The notes beneath the pieces were generated by a model that worked only from the letters and a program-made list of their open reading frames with translations, made no database searches and was not told the origin of the DNA. A DNA stretch of 20,211 nt from a virus, in the IMG/VR virus record IMGVR_UViG_3300031673_004602, positions 1-20,211 of that record. The stretch is one strand, 5' to 3'. Positions 1 through 6,393 of this stretch are shown in pieces. How positions within the stretch are numbered: the first letter of the stretch is position 1; each line of letters begins with the position of its first letter. The translations under genes and the position numbers were made by a program.

Positions 1-601
1 GAAAACCAACATTGATTTTAACGTCGTTCACCTTTATTTCTGGTTTATAGAATGTATTATCTTCGCCCATTAGACTAGATATAATTTTATCTAATTCTAT
101 GGTTGCTTGTATGTCAGATAGAGCATCGTGGGCATTAATTGTGATCCCATATAATTCTGCTAATGCAGCTAATTTAAGAGACTTAGATGCTATCTTAGTT
201 TTGATATCTTTGGCTCTTTTAAAAGTGCAATGTACATCAATTGTGAACATGCCAAAGAATTCTCTAGTCTTATTAAGTTTACGAAATGTAGCTGAAAGGA
301 ATCGTTTATCGAACGGTACGTTATAACCAGCTATAGTAAACTTAACACCAAATGATTCAACATAAGCAATAAACTTCTCAATCATCTGTTCGGGTGTTTG
401 AAATGTTCTCAGCTGCTCTACTGTAATACCGTGGATATTAAGAGCTTCTTGTTCTATTGTCTTATAATTTATTGGTTGACAGAATTCATTGAATGGCTTC
501 TGAGGGACACCATCTATAATGGGTATACATGCTAGTTGAATTATGTCTTGTTTGTTTTCGTTGAGACCGGTTGTCTCAACATCTGTCCATAAAAAATTCA
601 T
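1..601 (-). CDS. DnaQ/RNase T-like DEDDh 3'-5' exonuclease (3' end beyond window)
   Basis: The ORF starts with ATG at 601, preceded by AAGGAG four bases upstream, and stays open for 200 codons to the window edge, so its C-terminus is missing. The product begins MNFLWTDVETTGL. All five DEDDh exonuclease residues are visible: D7 and E9 (DVETTG, Exo I), D98 (NVPFDKRF, Exo II), and H158 and D163 (HDALSDIQAT, Exo III). The family removes nucleotides from DNA or RNA 3' ends (proofreading epsilon subunit, RNase T, oligoribonuclease-like phage enzymes). The substrate here cannot be told. Roughly 35 residues after the last motif look like an extra tail. It lies downstream of a terminator-like hairpin that carries a promoter motif in its loop, so it probably has its own transcript. 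The family call is firm; the biological role (repair, replication or host-DNA breakdown) is inference. Confidence 0.9.
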   Translation of the reverse strand, partial: MNFLWTDVETTGLNENKQDIIQLACIPIIDGVPQKPFNEFCQPINYKTIEQEALNIHGITVEQLRTFQTPEQMIEKFIAYVESFGVKFTIAGYNVPFDKRFLSATFRKLNKTREFFGMFTIDVHCTFKRAKDIKTKIASKSLKLAALAELYGITINAHDALSDIQATIELDKIISSLMGEDNTFYKPEIKVNDVKINVGF

Positions 602-645
602 TATGCTCCTTAGACCTCTATCTTAAGAGGGGGTTAAGAATTAGA

Positions 646-683
646 TAAAAAAATCCCTGTACGAATTATACGTATACAGGGAT
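646..683 (-). terminator. Rho-independent terminator (minus strand)
   Basis: Read on the minus strand, ATCCCTGTA pairs perfectly with TACAGGGAT (9 bp, arms at 675-683 and 653-661) and is followed at once by a run of seven T, the classical intrinsic terminator layout. It lies about 30 bases after the stop of the 114-aa gene and would end the transcript coming from the HNH/91-aa/114-aa side. The 13-base loop contains the GTATAAT promoter-like motif listed separately. Confidence 0.8.
665..671 (-). promoter_or_regulatory. GTATAAT -10-like motif inside the terminator loop
   Basis: The heptamer GTATAAT on the minus strand lies in the loop of the 653-683 hairpin, upstream of the exonuclease gene. 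The same heptamer occurs at most gene junctions in this window. A start site about seven bases downstream would give the exonuclease mRNA a leader of roughly 57 bases that contains only the descending arm of the hairpin. Confidence 0.5.
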
Positions 684-713
684 CACATATGGTCTAATTT
701 AATGTGTGTGCGC

Positions 714-1058
714 TTAGCTACAAAAAGCGAAATTGAAATCTACGCTAGTAGTTGTCTGATCTGAGACATTCAAAACTAAAGTAATCTCATAATCATAGAT
801 TTCTTCAGTACCCAATTGGTGTTTAATTCCGGCGAAATATGATTGTTGATGGATGCCGTTGAGTCTCAAATTGGCGGGCTCAAAAGAGGTCTCTAAAGTG
901 ACAGTGAATGTCTTTAACCCCTTAGCTGCGTTAGTTTGAAGCGAAGTAGTTAAGGCGGCTAAGCTGGCAGTCACAAATGATTGTCCGGCAACGAATGCAT
1001 CATTCATCTTTGTATTGAAGCCGTTTGCCCCATCAAAATAGTCAGTTTTTAAGCTCAT
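714..1058 (-). CDS. Hypothetical protein, 114 aa
   Basis: ATG at 1058 with AGGAG six bases upstream; the stop is TAA. I do not recognise the family. The first half (about residues 10-45) is Ala/Thr/Gly rich with small polar residues. The second half (about 50-110) alternates hydrophobic and polar residues (KTFTVTLETSFE, YDYEITLVLNVS) as expected for beta strands. There is no signal peptide or membrane segment. It is the last gene before the terminator at 646-683 and appears co-transcribed with the 91-aa gene upstream (50-base gap). The mixture could suit a small structural or decoration protein, but that is a guess from composition. Confidence 0.75.
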   Translation of the reverse strand: MSLKTDYFDGANGFNTKMNDAFVAGQSFVTASLAALTTSLQTNAAKGLKTFTVTLETSFEPANLRLNGIHQQSYFAGIKHQLGTEEIYDYEITLVLNVSDQTTTSVDFNFAFCS

Positions 1059-1107
1059 ATTTGTCTCCTAATAGATATAAATCTATTTTACCAGAATGTA
1101 TAGTTAA

Positions 1108-1383
1108 TTATGTGGTGCTGGCTGATCGTCTGGCTTCAATTTGCTCAAGAAGGAACTCAATCTTAGCCTTCTCATATTTAATAGCCGAAGAAAATCCAGC
1201 ATTTAGATCTTTAACGATCTCTTTAGCAGCATTAAGCTGATCGTGGTTGTCTCGCTCTTCTAGAGCAGCTCTGATCTCAAACTCAGAATCAACCAATTTT
1301 GCCTTAGCTTCATCCTCAGAAAGACTGCCATTCTGACTTACCCATGATTCTGTTAATACTTTTTCCCATTTAATTTTAGCCAT
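1108..1383 (-). CDS. Hypothetical helical protein, 91 aa
   Basis: ATG at 1383 with a strong GGAGG six bases upstream; the stop is TAA. The product is charged and almost entirely predicted helix: after a short N-terminal segment (MAKIKWEKVLTESWV) come Glu/Lys/Ala-rich stretches with a heptad-like hydrophobic pattern from about residue 22 to 85, suggesting a helical hairpin or short coiled coil. There is no membrane segment and no known catalytic motif. A GTATAAT motif lies 35 bases upstream of the start, so this gene probably heads a two-gene unit with the 114-aa gene. Function unknown. Confidence 0.8.
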   Translation of the reverse strand: MAKIKWEKVLTESWVSQNGSLSEDEAKAKLVDSEFEIRAALEERDNHDQLNAAKEIVKDLNAGFSSAIKYEKAKIEFLLEQIEARRSASTT

Positions 1384-1418
1384 TATTTTCCTCCGTGATT
1401 GTTCAATATCGTGTGGAG

Positions 1419-1425
1419 ATTATAC
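1419..1425 (-). promoter_or_regulatory. GTATAAT promoter-like motif for the 91-aa/114-aa pair
   Basis: CCTGTATAATC on the minus strand in the 50-base gap after the HNH gene. TATAAT ends 35 bases before the ATG at 1383, leaving room for a leader with the GGAGG ribosome site. No TTGACA-like -35 box is seen 16-18 bases upstream. Confidence 0.55.
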
Positions 1426-1433
1426 AGGATATA

Positions 1434-1865
1434 TTATTCAGTTAGTTTTTGCTTTCTGATAGCTCTTTCTTGTTGGGTCTTCTCGTGATGACATGAGAGT
1501 TTATCATTATGCTTACCCTTATCTTTAATTTTATATGAACACAGAACCTGGAGGTTTTTCTTATCACAGAATAATCTGGATACAAATGTGTCCCAATCAG
1601 TGAATTCTTTATCTAATGGTATGACCGGGTCAATGTGATCAACTGCAACTTGGGTGCGCATAAATAGTTTTCCACACATGGCACACTCATATCTTACGGC
1701 CTTCTTCTTACCTAGAGAACCATCTTTATTATACTGGTCATGTTCTGATCTAACTGACTGAAGAACCTCTTGTACAAGTGGTGACCTAGAAAACGTCCTG
1801 CGGATAGCAGAACGTACTTGTGAGTTTTGGTTATATTTCGGTTTCTTCTTTTTCTTCTTGGCCAT
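1434..1865 (-). CDS. HNH endonuclease
   Basis: 143 aa, stop TAA. The first ten residues are mostly Lys (MAKKKKKKPK), a basic DNA-binding-type tail. The HNH core follows: zinc pair C61/C64 (CAMC), catalytic D76-H77 (VDHIDPVIP), conserved LFCDKKNLQVLC with N104 and C109, then C125 and H126/H127 (CHHEKT). In the usual phage version the last two metal ligands are close (CxxCH); here about 15 residues (SYKIKDKGKHNDKLS) separate C109 from C125. Phage HNH proteins are free-standing homing or nicking nucleases, or packaging cofactors next to terminase; terminase is not in view. The ATG has no Shine-Dalgarno sequence and lies six bases after TATAAT, suggesting a leaderless mRNA. It is also exactly in frame with the PhoH gene, separated by one TAG and four codons. 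Confidence 0.85.
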   Translation of the reverse strand: MAKKKKKKPKYNQNSQVRSAIRRTFSRSPLVQEVLQSVRSEHDQYNKDGSLGKKKAVRYECAMCGKLFMRTQVAVDHIDPVIPLDKEFTDWDTFVSRLFCDKKNLQVLCSYKIKDKGKHNDKLSCHHEKTQQERAIRKQKLTE

Positions 1866-1871
1866 ATAGTG

Positions 1872-1878
1872 ATTATAC
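1872..1878 (-). promoter_or_regulatory. GTATAAT promoter-like motif at the HNH start (leaderless geometry)
   Basis: TAGTATAATCACTATATG on the minus strand. The PhoH stop codon TAG is directly followed by TATAAT, then six bases, then the HNH ATG. With a -10 hexamer at -12 to -7 the A of ATG would be +1. No ribosome-binding site is present. Confidence 0.6.
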
Positions 1879-3170
1879 TACAAAAGCTTTGTTGCTATAT
1901 CGGCAAGCTCAGAGCGTTCACCCTTACTTAACTCAACATGGGCAGTTATAGTCTCTTGTTTCATCTTATCTACAGCATATGTTAGACCATTATTAATAGA
2001 GTCCAAATATGGATTGTCGATCTGTTCACAATCGCCAGTGAGAACAATTTTAGTTCCTTCGCCTGCCCTTGTGATGATGGTCTTAATTTCGTGGGGTGAT
2101 AAGTTTTGAGCCTCATCAACAATTAAGAACTGAGAAGGAATAGATCTTCCGCGTATATATGTTAGCGCTTCTATCCTGATCAACCCTTGGTCTACTAACT
2201 GTTGCCATTGATTAGAATTCCTTTGTTGGTTGCCAAACAAATGATCTAAGTTGTCATAGATTGGTTGCATCCATGGATTTAATTTTTCATTGATATCACC
2301 AGGTAAATAACCTAGATCTTTACCCATAGGAACAATAGGTCTGGAAATTAATATTCTTTTATATGCAGAGTCTTCTAGTGTTTTACATAAACCAGCAGCA
2401 GCAGCTAGAAGTGTTTTACCAGTTCCTGCTTTACCAAGTAATGATACAAGTTTAATTTCATCATTTAAGAGTGCATCACATGCAAAGCGCTGTTCAGCAT
2501 TGCGTGGAGTTATTCCCCATAAAGATTCTGGTTGGATAAGTGGAACAATTCCACCTGACCTTTTGCAATATCTACCTAATGCAGAATTCTTTTCATTAAA
2601 ATCTTCTTTAATAATTAAATACTCATTTGGATAGTTTCCAGTAAATTGAACAAACTTATTTTCACGAAATTCTTTTATTTGCTCATTAGTTAATCGTAAA
2701 ATACGATTTCCCTTTAATGCTCCACCATCTTCAATTTCCATTTTTGCAGCTTTATAATCCTCTGCAGGTATACCAAGTGCATCGGCTTTCAACCTTACAT
2801 TGAGATCTTTGGAAACAACAATGCCATCTAATTTAAGAGCGGTATATAGGATCATATCATCGTTGATATTTAGGTCCATGCCCATAGGGACATCATCTTC
2901 TTTAGCAACGATAGTGGCAAATATTTTTCCACCATTTTTAAGTTCAACACCAGTAGATAACTTATTATTTAGTCGTCTACCTTTAGCCATTAACTTATCA
3001 AGTGTGCGGGAAAACATACGAGCATTTCGTGCTTTTTCGTCTTGACCTTTTTTAAGCTTATCTAATTCCTCAATTACAATTAGAGGTATATGGATTTCGT
3101 TTTCTTCAAATTTTTTAATACACTGTGGATCAGAAATGATGACATTTGTATCTAAGATGAATTTTTTCAA
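1878..3170 (-). CDS. phoH: PIN-PhoH family protein (YlaK/PhoH2 type)
   Basis: 430 aa, the usual length for the PIN+PhoH architecture. An N-terminal PIN RNase domain (about 1-130) keeps its acidic residues: D7 with N9 (LDTNVIISDP), E34/E35, D104/D105 and D122 (SKDLNVR). The C-terminal PhoH ATPase (about 215-430) has Walker A GKAGTGKT at 246-253 and Walker B LIVDEAQN near 350. Related bacterial proteins couple ATP-driven RNA unwinding to RNA cleavage; in phages, and marine phages especially, phoH is common but its role is unsettled. The start is TTG at 3170, five bases after AAGGAG; no in-frame ATG fits. The gene ends in TAG, a minority stop here, and an amber-suppressor tRNA is encoded at 13105-13180; read-through would add YNHY and then the whole HNH protein. 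Confidence 0.93.
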   Translation of the reverse strand: MKKFILDTNVIISDPQCIKKFEENEIHIPLIVIEELDKLKKGQDEKARNARMFSRTLDKLMAKGRRLNNKLSTGVELKNGGKIFATIVAKEDDVPMGMDLNINDDMILYTALKLDGIVVSKDLNVRLKADALGIPAEDYKAAKMEIEDGGALKGNRILRLTNEQIKEFRENKFVQFTGNYPNEYLIIKEDFNEKNSALGRYCKRSGGIVPLIQPESLWGITPRNAEQRFACDALLNDEIKLVSLLGKAGTGKTLLAAAAGLCKTLEDSAYKRILISRPIVPMGKDLGYLPGDINEKLNPWMQPIYDNLDHLFGNQQRNSNQWQQLVDQGLIRIEALTYIRGRSIPSQFLIVDEAQNLSPHEIKTIITRAGEGTKIVLTGDCEQIDNPYLDSINNGLTYAVDKMKQETITAHVELSKGERSELADIATKLL

Positions 3171-3181
3171 TATTGCTCCTT

Positions 3182-3346
3182 TTAGCTAGGAGGATTATAC
3201 TTAGAGTCACACATAGGTATGCAATTTTTAACTAATAGATTTTCTAGTTTTTGCATTACCAGTCGACGATGAAGCATTTCCGCTAGAGATAATATATAAA
3301 TAGCCTCGACAATCTTTTTAACGTTTGGACTTGCTTGCTTTTTCAT
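3182..3346 (-). CDS. Small ORF, 54 aa (hypothetical)
   Basis: ATG at 3346, stop TAA at 3182. It overlaps the end of the 211-aa gene by 29 bases in another frame and ends 12 bases before the PhoH start, filling what would otherwise be a 147-base gap. The product begins MKKQASPNVKKIVEAIYI and continues as a Leu-rich, Lys/Arg-rich helix (LSLAEMLHRRLVMQKLENLL), ending with two Cys and PPS. GAAGG lies about nine bases before the ATG, a weak ribosome site. Amphipathic composition and tight fit between neighbours favour a real gene; the lack of a known family and the short length argue for caution. Confidence 0.5.
   Translation of the reverse strand: MKKQASPNVKKIVEAIYILSLAEMLHRRLVMQKLENLLVKNCIPMCDSKYNPPS
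3194..3200 (-). promoter_or_regulatory. GTATAAT promoter-like motif upstream of phoH
   Basis: AAGTATAATCC on the minus strand, 23 bases before the TTG start of phoH, with the AAAGGAG ribosome site in between. It lies inside the last codons of the putative 54-aa ORF, so it may be partly fortuitous (Tyr-Asn codons). Confidence 0.4.
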
Positions 3347-3953
3347 TAACTAATGCCTTCATCTTTATTTGGTAGTTTTTCAACTTCCTTGGTGTCATTG
3401 AAACCGTAGTTGTTTCGCCAGTTTCTGGATGCTTATGCGTCCATTTAACTTCATTCTTTGCTGAGGCACGTTTTGATGCGGCAGCCTCGCGTGAGGCAGC
3501 ACTTGGCCCAGAACCACCATATTCTTTAACTCTAGGCATAGCTTTGACATCTGTATCTATAGTTAAATTATTGGCTTTACGTTTAGCATTATCGGCTTCA
3601 TTATAGCCCTTATAATTTGATTTTTCAACTAAACTCCACTGGCCATTCTTCTCAAATTTAATCATTTGTGGTGCTTTCTTGCCCATTGCGGCTTGAGCTT
3701 CTTTCATCTTCATATCTTTGATATCTTTATTTTGAGTCTGTTCTGCTGAATTAATGGGGTTTACTTTAGATGGTTGCTTAACACCTGGAATACCCGTCTT
3801 ACCTGCTAGAGAATTATTTCCTGGCTTAGGAACCAATGTATTGATATTAGGGAGGGATGCACCAGACTTAATGCTACCCAGGCCACCGATACCAGCATTC
3901 CTCATAGCTTTTTTAAGTTCTTCTAGCTTCTTTTTAATAGACTTAGTACTCAT
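3318..3953 (-). CDS. Hypothetical basic, low-complexity protein, 211 aa
   Basis: ATG at 3953, stop TAA. The product is Lys-rich and mostly disordered in character. It has an N-terminal Lys/Leu helix (MSTKSIKKKLEELKKAMRN), a Gly/Pro/Asn-rich stretch (about 20-70), a small possible folded patch MIKFEKNGQWSLVEKSNY (about 97-114), an Ala/Ser/Lys segment (about 150-165), then KWTHKHPETGETTTVSMTPRK and a Lys-rich tail. No catalytic motif, signal peptide or membrane helix is seen. Such basic proteins are often nucleic-acid-binding or packaged internal virion proteins, but nothing here proves it. There is no Shine-Dalgarno sequence; ATG follows TATAAT by exactly six bases, consistent with a leaderless transcript. 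Confidence 0.75.
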   Translation of the reverse strand: MSTKSIKKKLEELKKAMRNAGIGGLGSIKSGASLPNINTLVPKPGNNSLAGKTGIPGVKQPSKVNPINSAEQTQNKDIKDMKMKEAQAAMGKKAPQMIKFEKNGQWSLVEKSNYKGYNEADNAKRKANNLTIDTDVKAMPRVKEYGGSGPSAASREAAASKRASAKNEVKWTHKHPETGETTTVSMTPRKLKNYQIKMKALVNEKASKSKR

Positions 3954-3959
3954 GCTAGT

Positions 3960-3966
3960 ATTATAC
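3960..3966 (-). promoter_or_regulatory. Extended -10 promoter (TGGTATAAT) for the 211-aa gene
   Basis: CCTGGTATAATACTAGCATG on the minus strand carries a TGn extension before TATAAT and places ATG exactly six bases after it. No Shine-Dalgarno sequence lies between. It is located in the 19-base gap after the gp46 homologue. Confidence 0.6.
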
Positions 3967-3972
3967 CAGGGT

Positions 3973-5679
3973 TTAGACTATTTTTGATATACCAGCGCGC
4001 TTCTCTACTCTAACTATATCATTGAATAGAGCCTTTGACTCTGAAGCATGATCAACTACCCAGACTTGCCTATTCTCAGAGAATTTAGTAAGGATATCAA
4101 TGACCATCTCTCGTCCAGTGGAATCTAGACCATTAAATGGTTCGTCTAATATGACAGGATTAAGAGATAGGCTATATTTAGATCCCAACACCTCTATGAT
4201 AGAGAAATCTAGTGCTAAAGAAAGGGCCCTAATTTCTCCACCAGATAAAGAGCCAATTGATCGCTCTTTTCCATTTATAGTGAGTGACTCCGAGAACTTA
4301 GCTTTAATAGTCTTATCTTTATTATACTTGTAGGTTTGTAAAGAGTATGAGGCATTAGGCCAAATCTCATTAATATAGTCAGTTACAGACTCATTAAAAG
4401 AATCTATTATAGAATCCATTATATATGCCGGTGCACCGGTGGTATCAAATATATTTTCAACTGATTTTAGAATTATTATCTCTGTTTCTATCTCTGCTAA
4501 TCTTGTCTGTAAGACTTTAGTATCACCTATAATCTTAGCTATCTTGATTTTAATATCATTGCTTTTTTCAAGTTTAGCTGTCAGGTCTTTAATTATCATT
4601 TGTTCCATGTTGATTGAATGTTTATATGTAGCTATACGAGATTGAGCTTCGTGAAAATCTTTATATTCTTCCTGTTTCTTATGTTTGATTTGGTTAAGAA
4701 GATTTTGTATATTAGGCTCTTGAGCAATATCTTCTTCATAGTCATTGATCTGCCTAATAACAATCTTTATCTGCTCTTCTGTCTTGGAGAAGTTATCAAC
4801 CTTAAATGCCTTGCCATCAATAATATTTAAACTTTCATTACACTCTGGACAATTGGTATCTGGTGAGGAATGTTTGAGTTTATGTAATTCAGTACGTTTC
4901 ATTTCCAATAAGGTTTTAGAAGATCTAAGATTCATAAGCTTGGATTGTATCTTTGTTTCTGCTTCTACGTATTTAGTTAAATCTGGCTCTCTGATATGTT
5001 CTAGTTTCTTGATCTCTGCCTTGGCTAAGGTTATAGACTCATTGCAACTAAACAATTGAGAGTTTATCTCTAGTGGATCTATGACGTTAGATTTGTAGAT
5101 ATTGATATTGGATTTAAAACCTTCAATCTTTGCATTTATGGAGTTTTCTTCTTTTTCTAGCTTAGATATACCCTTAGTTGTGTCTTCTCTATATTTTGAG
5201 AATTCTAAGTTCATTATCTTTAAGATAAAATCTTTCTTACCAGAGTCATTTAGTGCTATAAACTTGTTATCTGAATCTTGTGCTGTATACATTGTAATAA
5301 GGAATTGATCATAGTTCATGCCTATGTGTTTTTCGAACTCCTCTTGAGTTATAGGGGAAATAACTCCGTCAATAAAATATGTACATCCAGTGGGACGCGA
5401 CCTTCGTACAGCGAACGTTCTTGTGCCAACTTGGACCTCAACTTGACTCCAGCCAGATTTAGTTCCGTTCCGAAGAATTTCGGATTTAGTAATTCGTCGC
5501 GGTATTTTGTCGTATAGAGCAAACGACAAAGCGTTAAATATAGACGACTTGCCAGCTCCGTTTGCTCTTCCAGTATCATAATCAAATCCCTCCACTAGAA
5601 TAAGTCCACTGTCGCCAAATGTTAGCGAAGCATTCTCAATAGATAGAATATTATTTATTTCTAAGCTTTTTAATTTCAA
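3973..5679 (-). CDS. SbcC/Rad50-type recombination nuclease ATPase subunit (T4 gp46-like)
   Basis: 568 aa, close to T4 gp46. Head domain: Walker A GRANGAGKSS at about 37-46; coiled-coil arms of about 170-265 and 290-400; zinc hook CPEC at 277-280; ABC signature LSGGE at 478-482; Walker B VILDEPFNGLD with D512/E513; and a switch His in VVDHAS. The family pairs with an SbcD/Mre11-type nuclease (gp47) to resect DNA ends and feed recombination-dependent replication. The gp47 gene is not in this window and should lie elsewhere. The start is TTG at 5679 with AAGGAAG suitably placed upstream, following the exported 108-aa gene by nine bases, so the two are probably co-transcribed. The stop is TAA, seven bases before the next promoter motif. 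Confidence 0.93.
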   Translation of the reverse strand: MKLKSLEINNILSIENASLTFGDSGLILVEGFDYDTGRANGAGKSSIFNALSFALYDKIPRRITKSEILRNGTKSGWSQVEVQVGTRTFAVRRSRPTGCTYFIDGVISPITQEEFEKHIGMNYDQFLITMYTAQDSDNKFIALNDSGKKDFILKIMNLEFSKYREDTTKGISKLEKEENSINAKIEGFKSNINIYKSNVIDPLEINSQLFSCNESITLAKAEIKKLEHIREPDLTKYVEAETKIQSKLMNLRSSKTLLEMKRTELHKLKHSSPDTNCPECNESLNIIDGKAFKVDNFSKTEEQIKIVIRQINDYEEDIAQEPNIQNLLNQIKHKKQEEYKDFHEAQSRIATYKHSINMEQMIIKDLTAKLEKSNDIKIKIAKIIGDTKVLQTRLAEIETEIIILKSVENIFDTTGAPAYIMDSIIDSFNESVTDYINEIWPNASYSLQTYKYNKDKTIKAKFSESLTINGKERSIGSLSGGEIRALSLALDFSIIEVLGSKYSLSLNPVILDEPFNGLDSTGREMVIDILTKFSENRQVWVVDHASESKALFNDIVRVEKRAGISKIV

Positions 5680-5688
5680 TGATCTTCC

Positions 5689-6015
5689 TTATCTAGGAGG
5701 ATTTCCACAAGCTGGAACAAGTACCGTTTGGAGTAAGAAACGATTCATTTCACCTTGAATCATACCAAGTTCCGTTAGTGCCTGTACCCTAGAATCGCAC
5801 TCTTCACCAGTCTCGGCACCTAAAAATCTACAGAGATCTGCTTCTGCTTTCTCTTGATTGTTTATTGTTTCATTAACATATGCCATGGCTCGCCTTTGAA
5901 CACACTCAACCCAGGCTTGTTGCTCAGGTGTGGGCTGTTGAAAATCTTGAGCAGCCAAAAATTGACCACCTAATGCGATGATTGCAACTACAACTATAAA
6001 TAAAAAAGTTTTCAT
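5689..6015 (-). CDS. Exported Cys-containing small protein, 108 aa
   Basis: ATG at 6015 with AAGGAG five bases upstream; stop TAA. A textbook signal peptide covers about residues 1-22 (MKTFLFIVVVAIIALGGQFL, then AAQ). The mature part is about 86 aa, helical in character, with four cysteines (C38, C62, C73, C103) that could form two disulfides once in the periplasm. The C-terminus is Pro/Gly rich. I recognise no family. An exported disulfide protein expressed with phage genes could act at the envelope (superinfection exclusion, lysis timing), but only export is supported by the sequence. The genome also encodes an exported thioredoxin (13877-14260). Confidence 0.8.
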   Translation of the reverse strand: MKTFLFIVVVAIIALGGQFLAAQDFQQPTPEQQAWVECVQRRAMAYVNETINNQEKAEADLCRFLGAETGEECDSRVQALTELGMIQGEMNRFLLQTVLVPACGNPPR

Positions 6016-6033
6016 AATTTCTCCTTATAGATG

Positions 6034-6040
6034 GTTATAC
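6034..6040 (-). promoter_or_regulatory. GTATAAC promoter-like motif upstream of the exported protein
   Basis: CTTAGTATAACC on the minus strand, a one-base variant of the common heptamer. It directly follows the TAG stop of the zinc-ribbon gene and lies 18 bases before the ATG at 6015, with AAGGAG in between. Confidence 0.45.
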
Positions 6041-6393
6041 TAAGATTTCTGTGGAGGCTTAGTTCTTGTGATAAGATTATGTTTCTCGTCATAGTATACC
6101 CACTCTCTTTCAAGCATAGTATCTAACTCATATATACCAGATTCAACCATCTTAGGAACCTCTACGGACCAGTAATAATCTTGTTTTCTTTCATTTAAGA
6201 TTTCTTTGTGATCTGCAACAAGAGACTTATTGGAGTATTTATCTACAAGTTCATTAGTTTGAATACCACCGATATTTGGCAGTGCACGTTTCATCTCTGC
6301 TCCGCAAGTACAGGGACACTGCTTCGTAGAGCTAGAAACATAGATTTGCTTTGTATTGTTACATTTTTCGCAAATGAAAGTATATTTAGGCAT
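6040..6393 (-). CDS. FmdB-type zinc-ribbon protein, 117 aa
   Basis: The N-terminus MPKYTFICEKC reads like the FmdB/YdzI zinc ribbon, with C8/C11 as the first knuckle and C26, C28 and C30 (CPCTCG) supplying the second. The rest (about 35-117) is unfamiliar: a charged helix with a Trp/Tyr-rich patch (QDYYWSVEVPKMVESGIYEL). FmdB-like ribbons are widespread in phages and are presumed to bind nucleic acid or protein partners; no activity is established. The ATG overlaps the TAA of the preceding gene by one base (TAATG), implying translational coupling. The stop is TAG; read-through would add only four residues before TAA. Confidence 0.8.
   Translation of the reverse strand: MPKYTFICEKCNNTKQIYVSSSTKQCPCTCGAEMKRALPNIGGIQTNELVDKYSNKSLVADHKEILNERKQDYYWSVEVPKMVESGIYELDTMLEREWVYYDEKHNLITRTKPPQKS

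Noticed and set aside
4321-4327. GTATAAT copies inside genes (for example 1728-1734, 4321-4327, 10867-10873, 14294-14300)
   Set aside because: Most fall on Tyr-Asn codons or similar within conserved coding sequence and are not followed by a gene start, except 10867-10873 just before the methyltransferase-like gene, which is also explained by the upstream reading frame.
5349-5585. Minus-strand 78-aa ORF inside the gp46 homologue
   Set aside because: It overlaps the Walker A region of gp46 in another frame, has no ribosome site and no family features.
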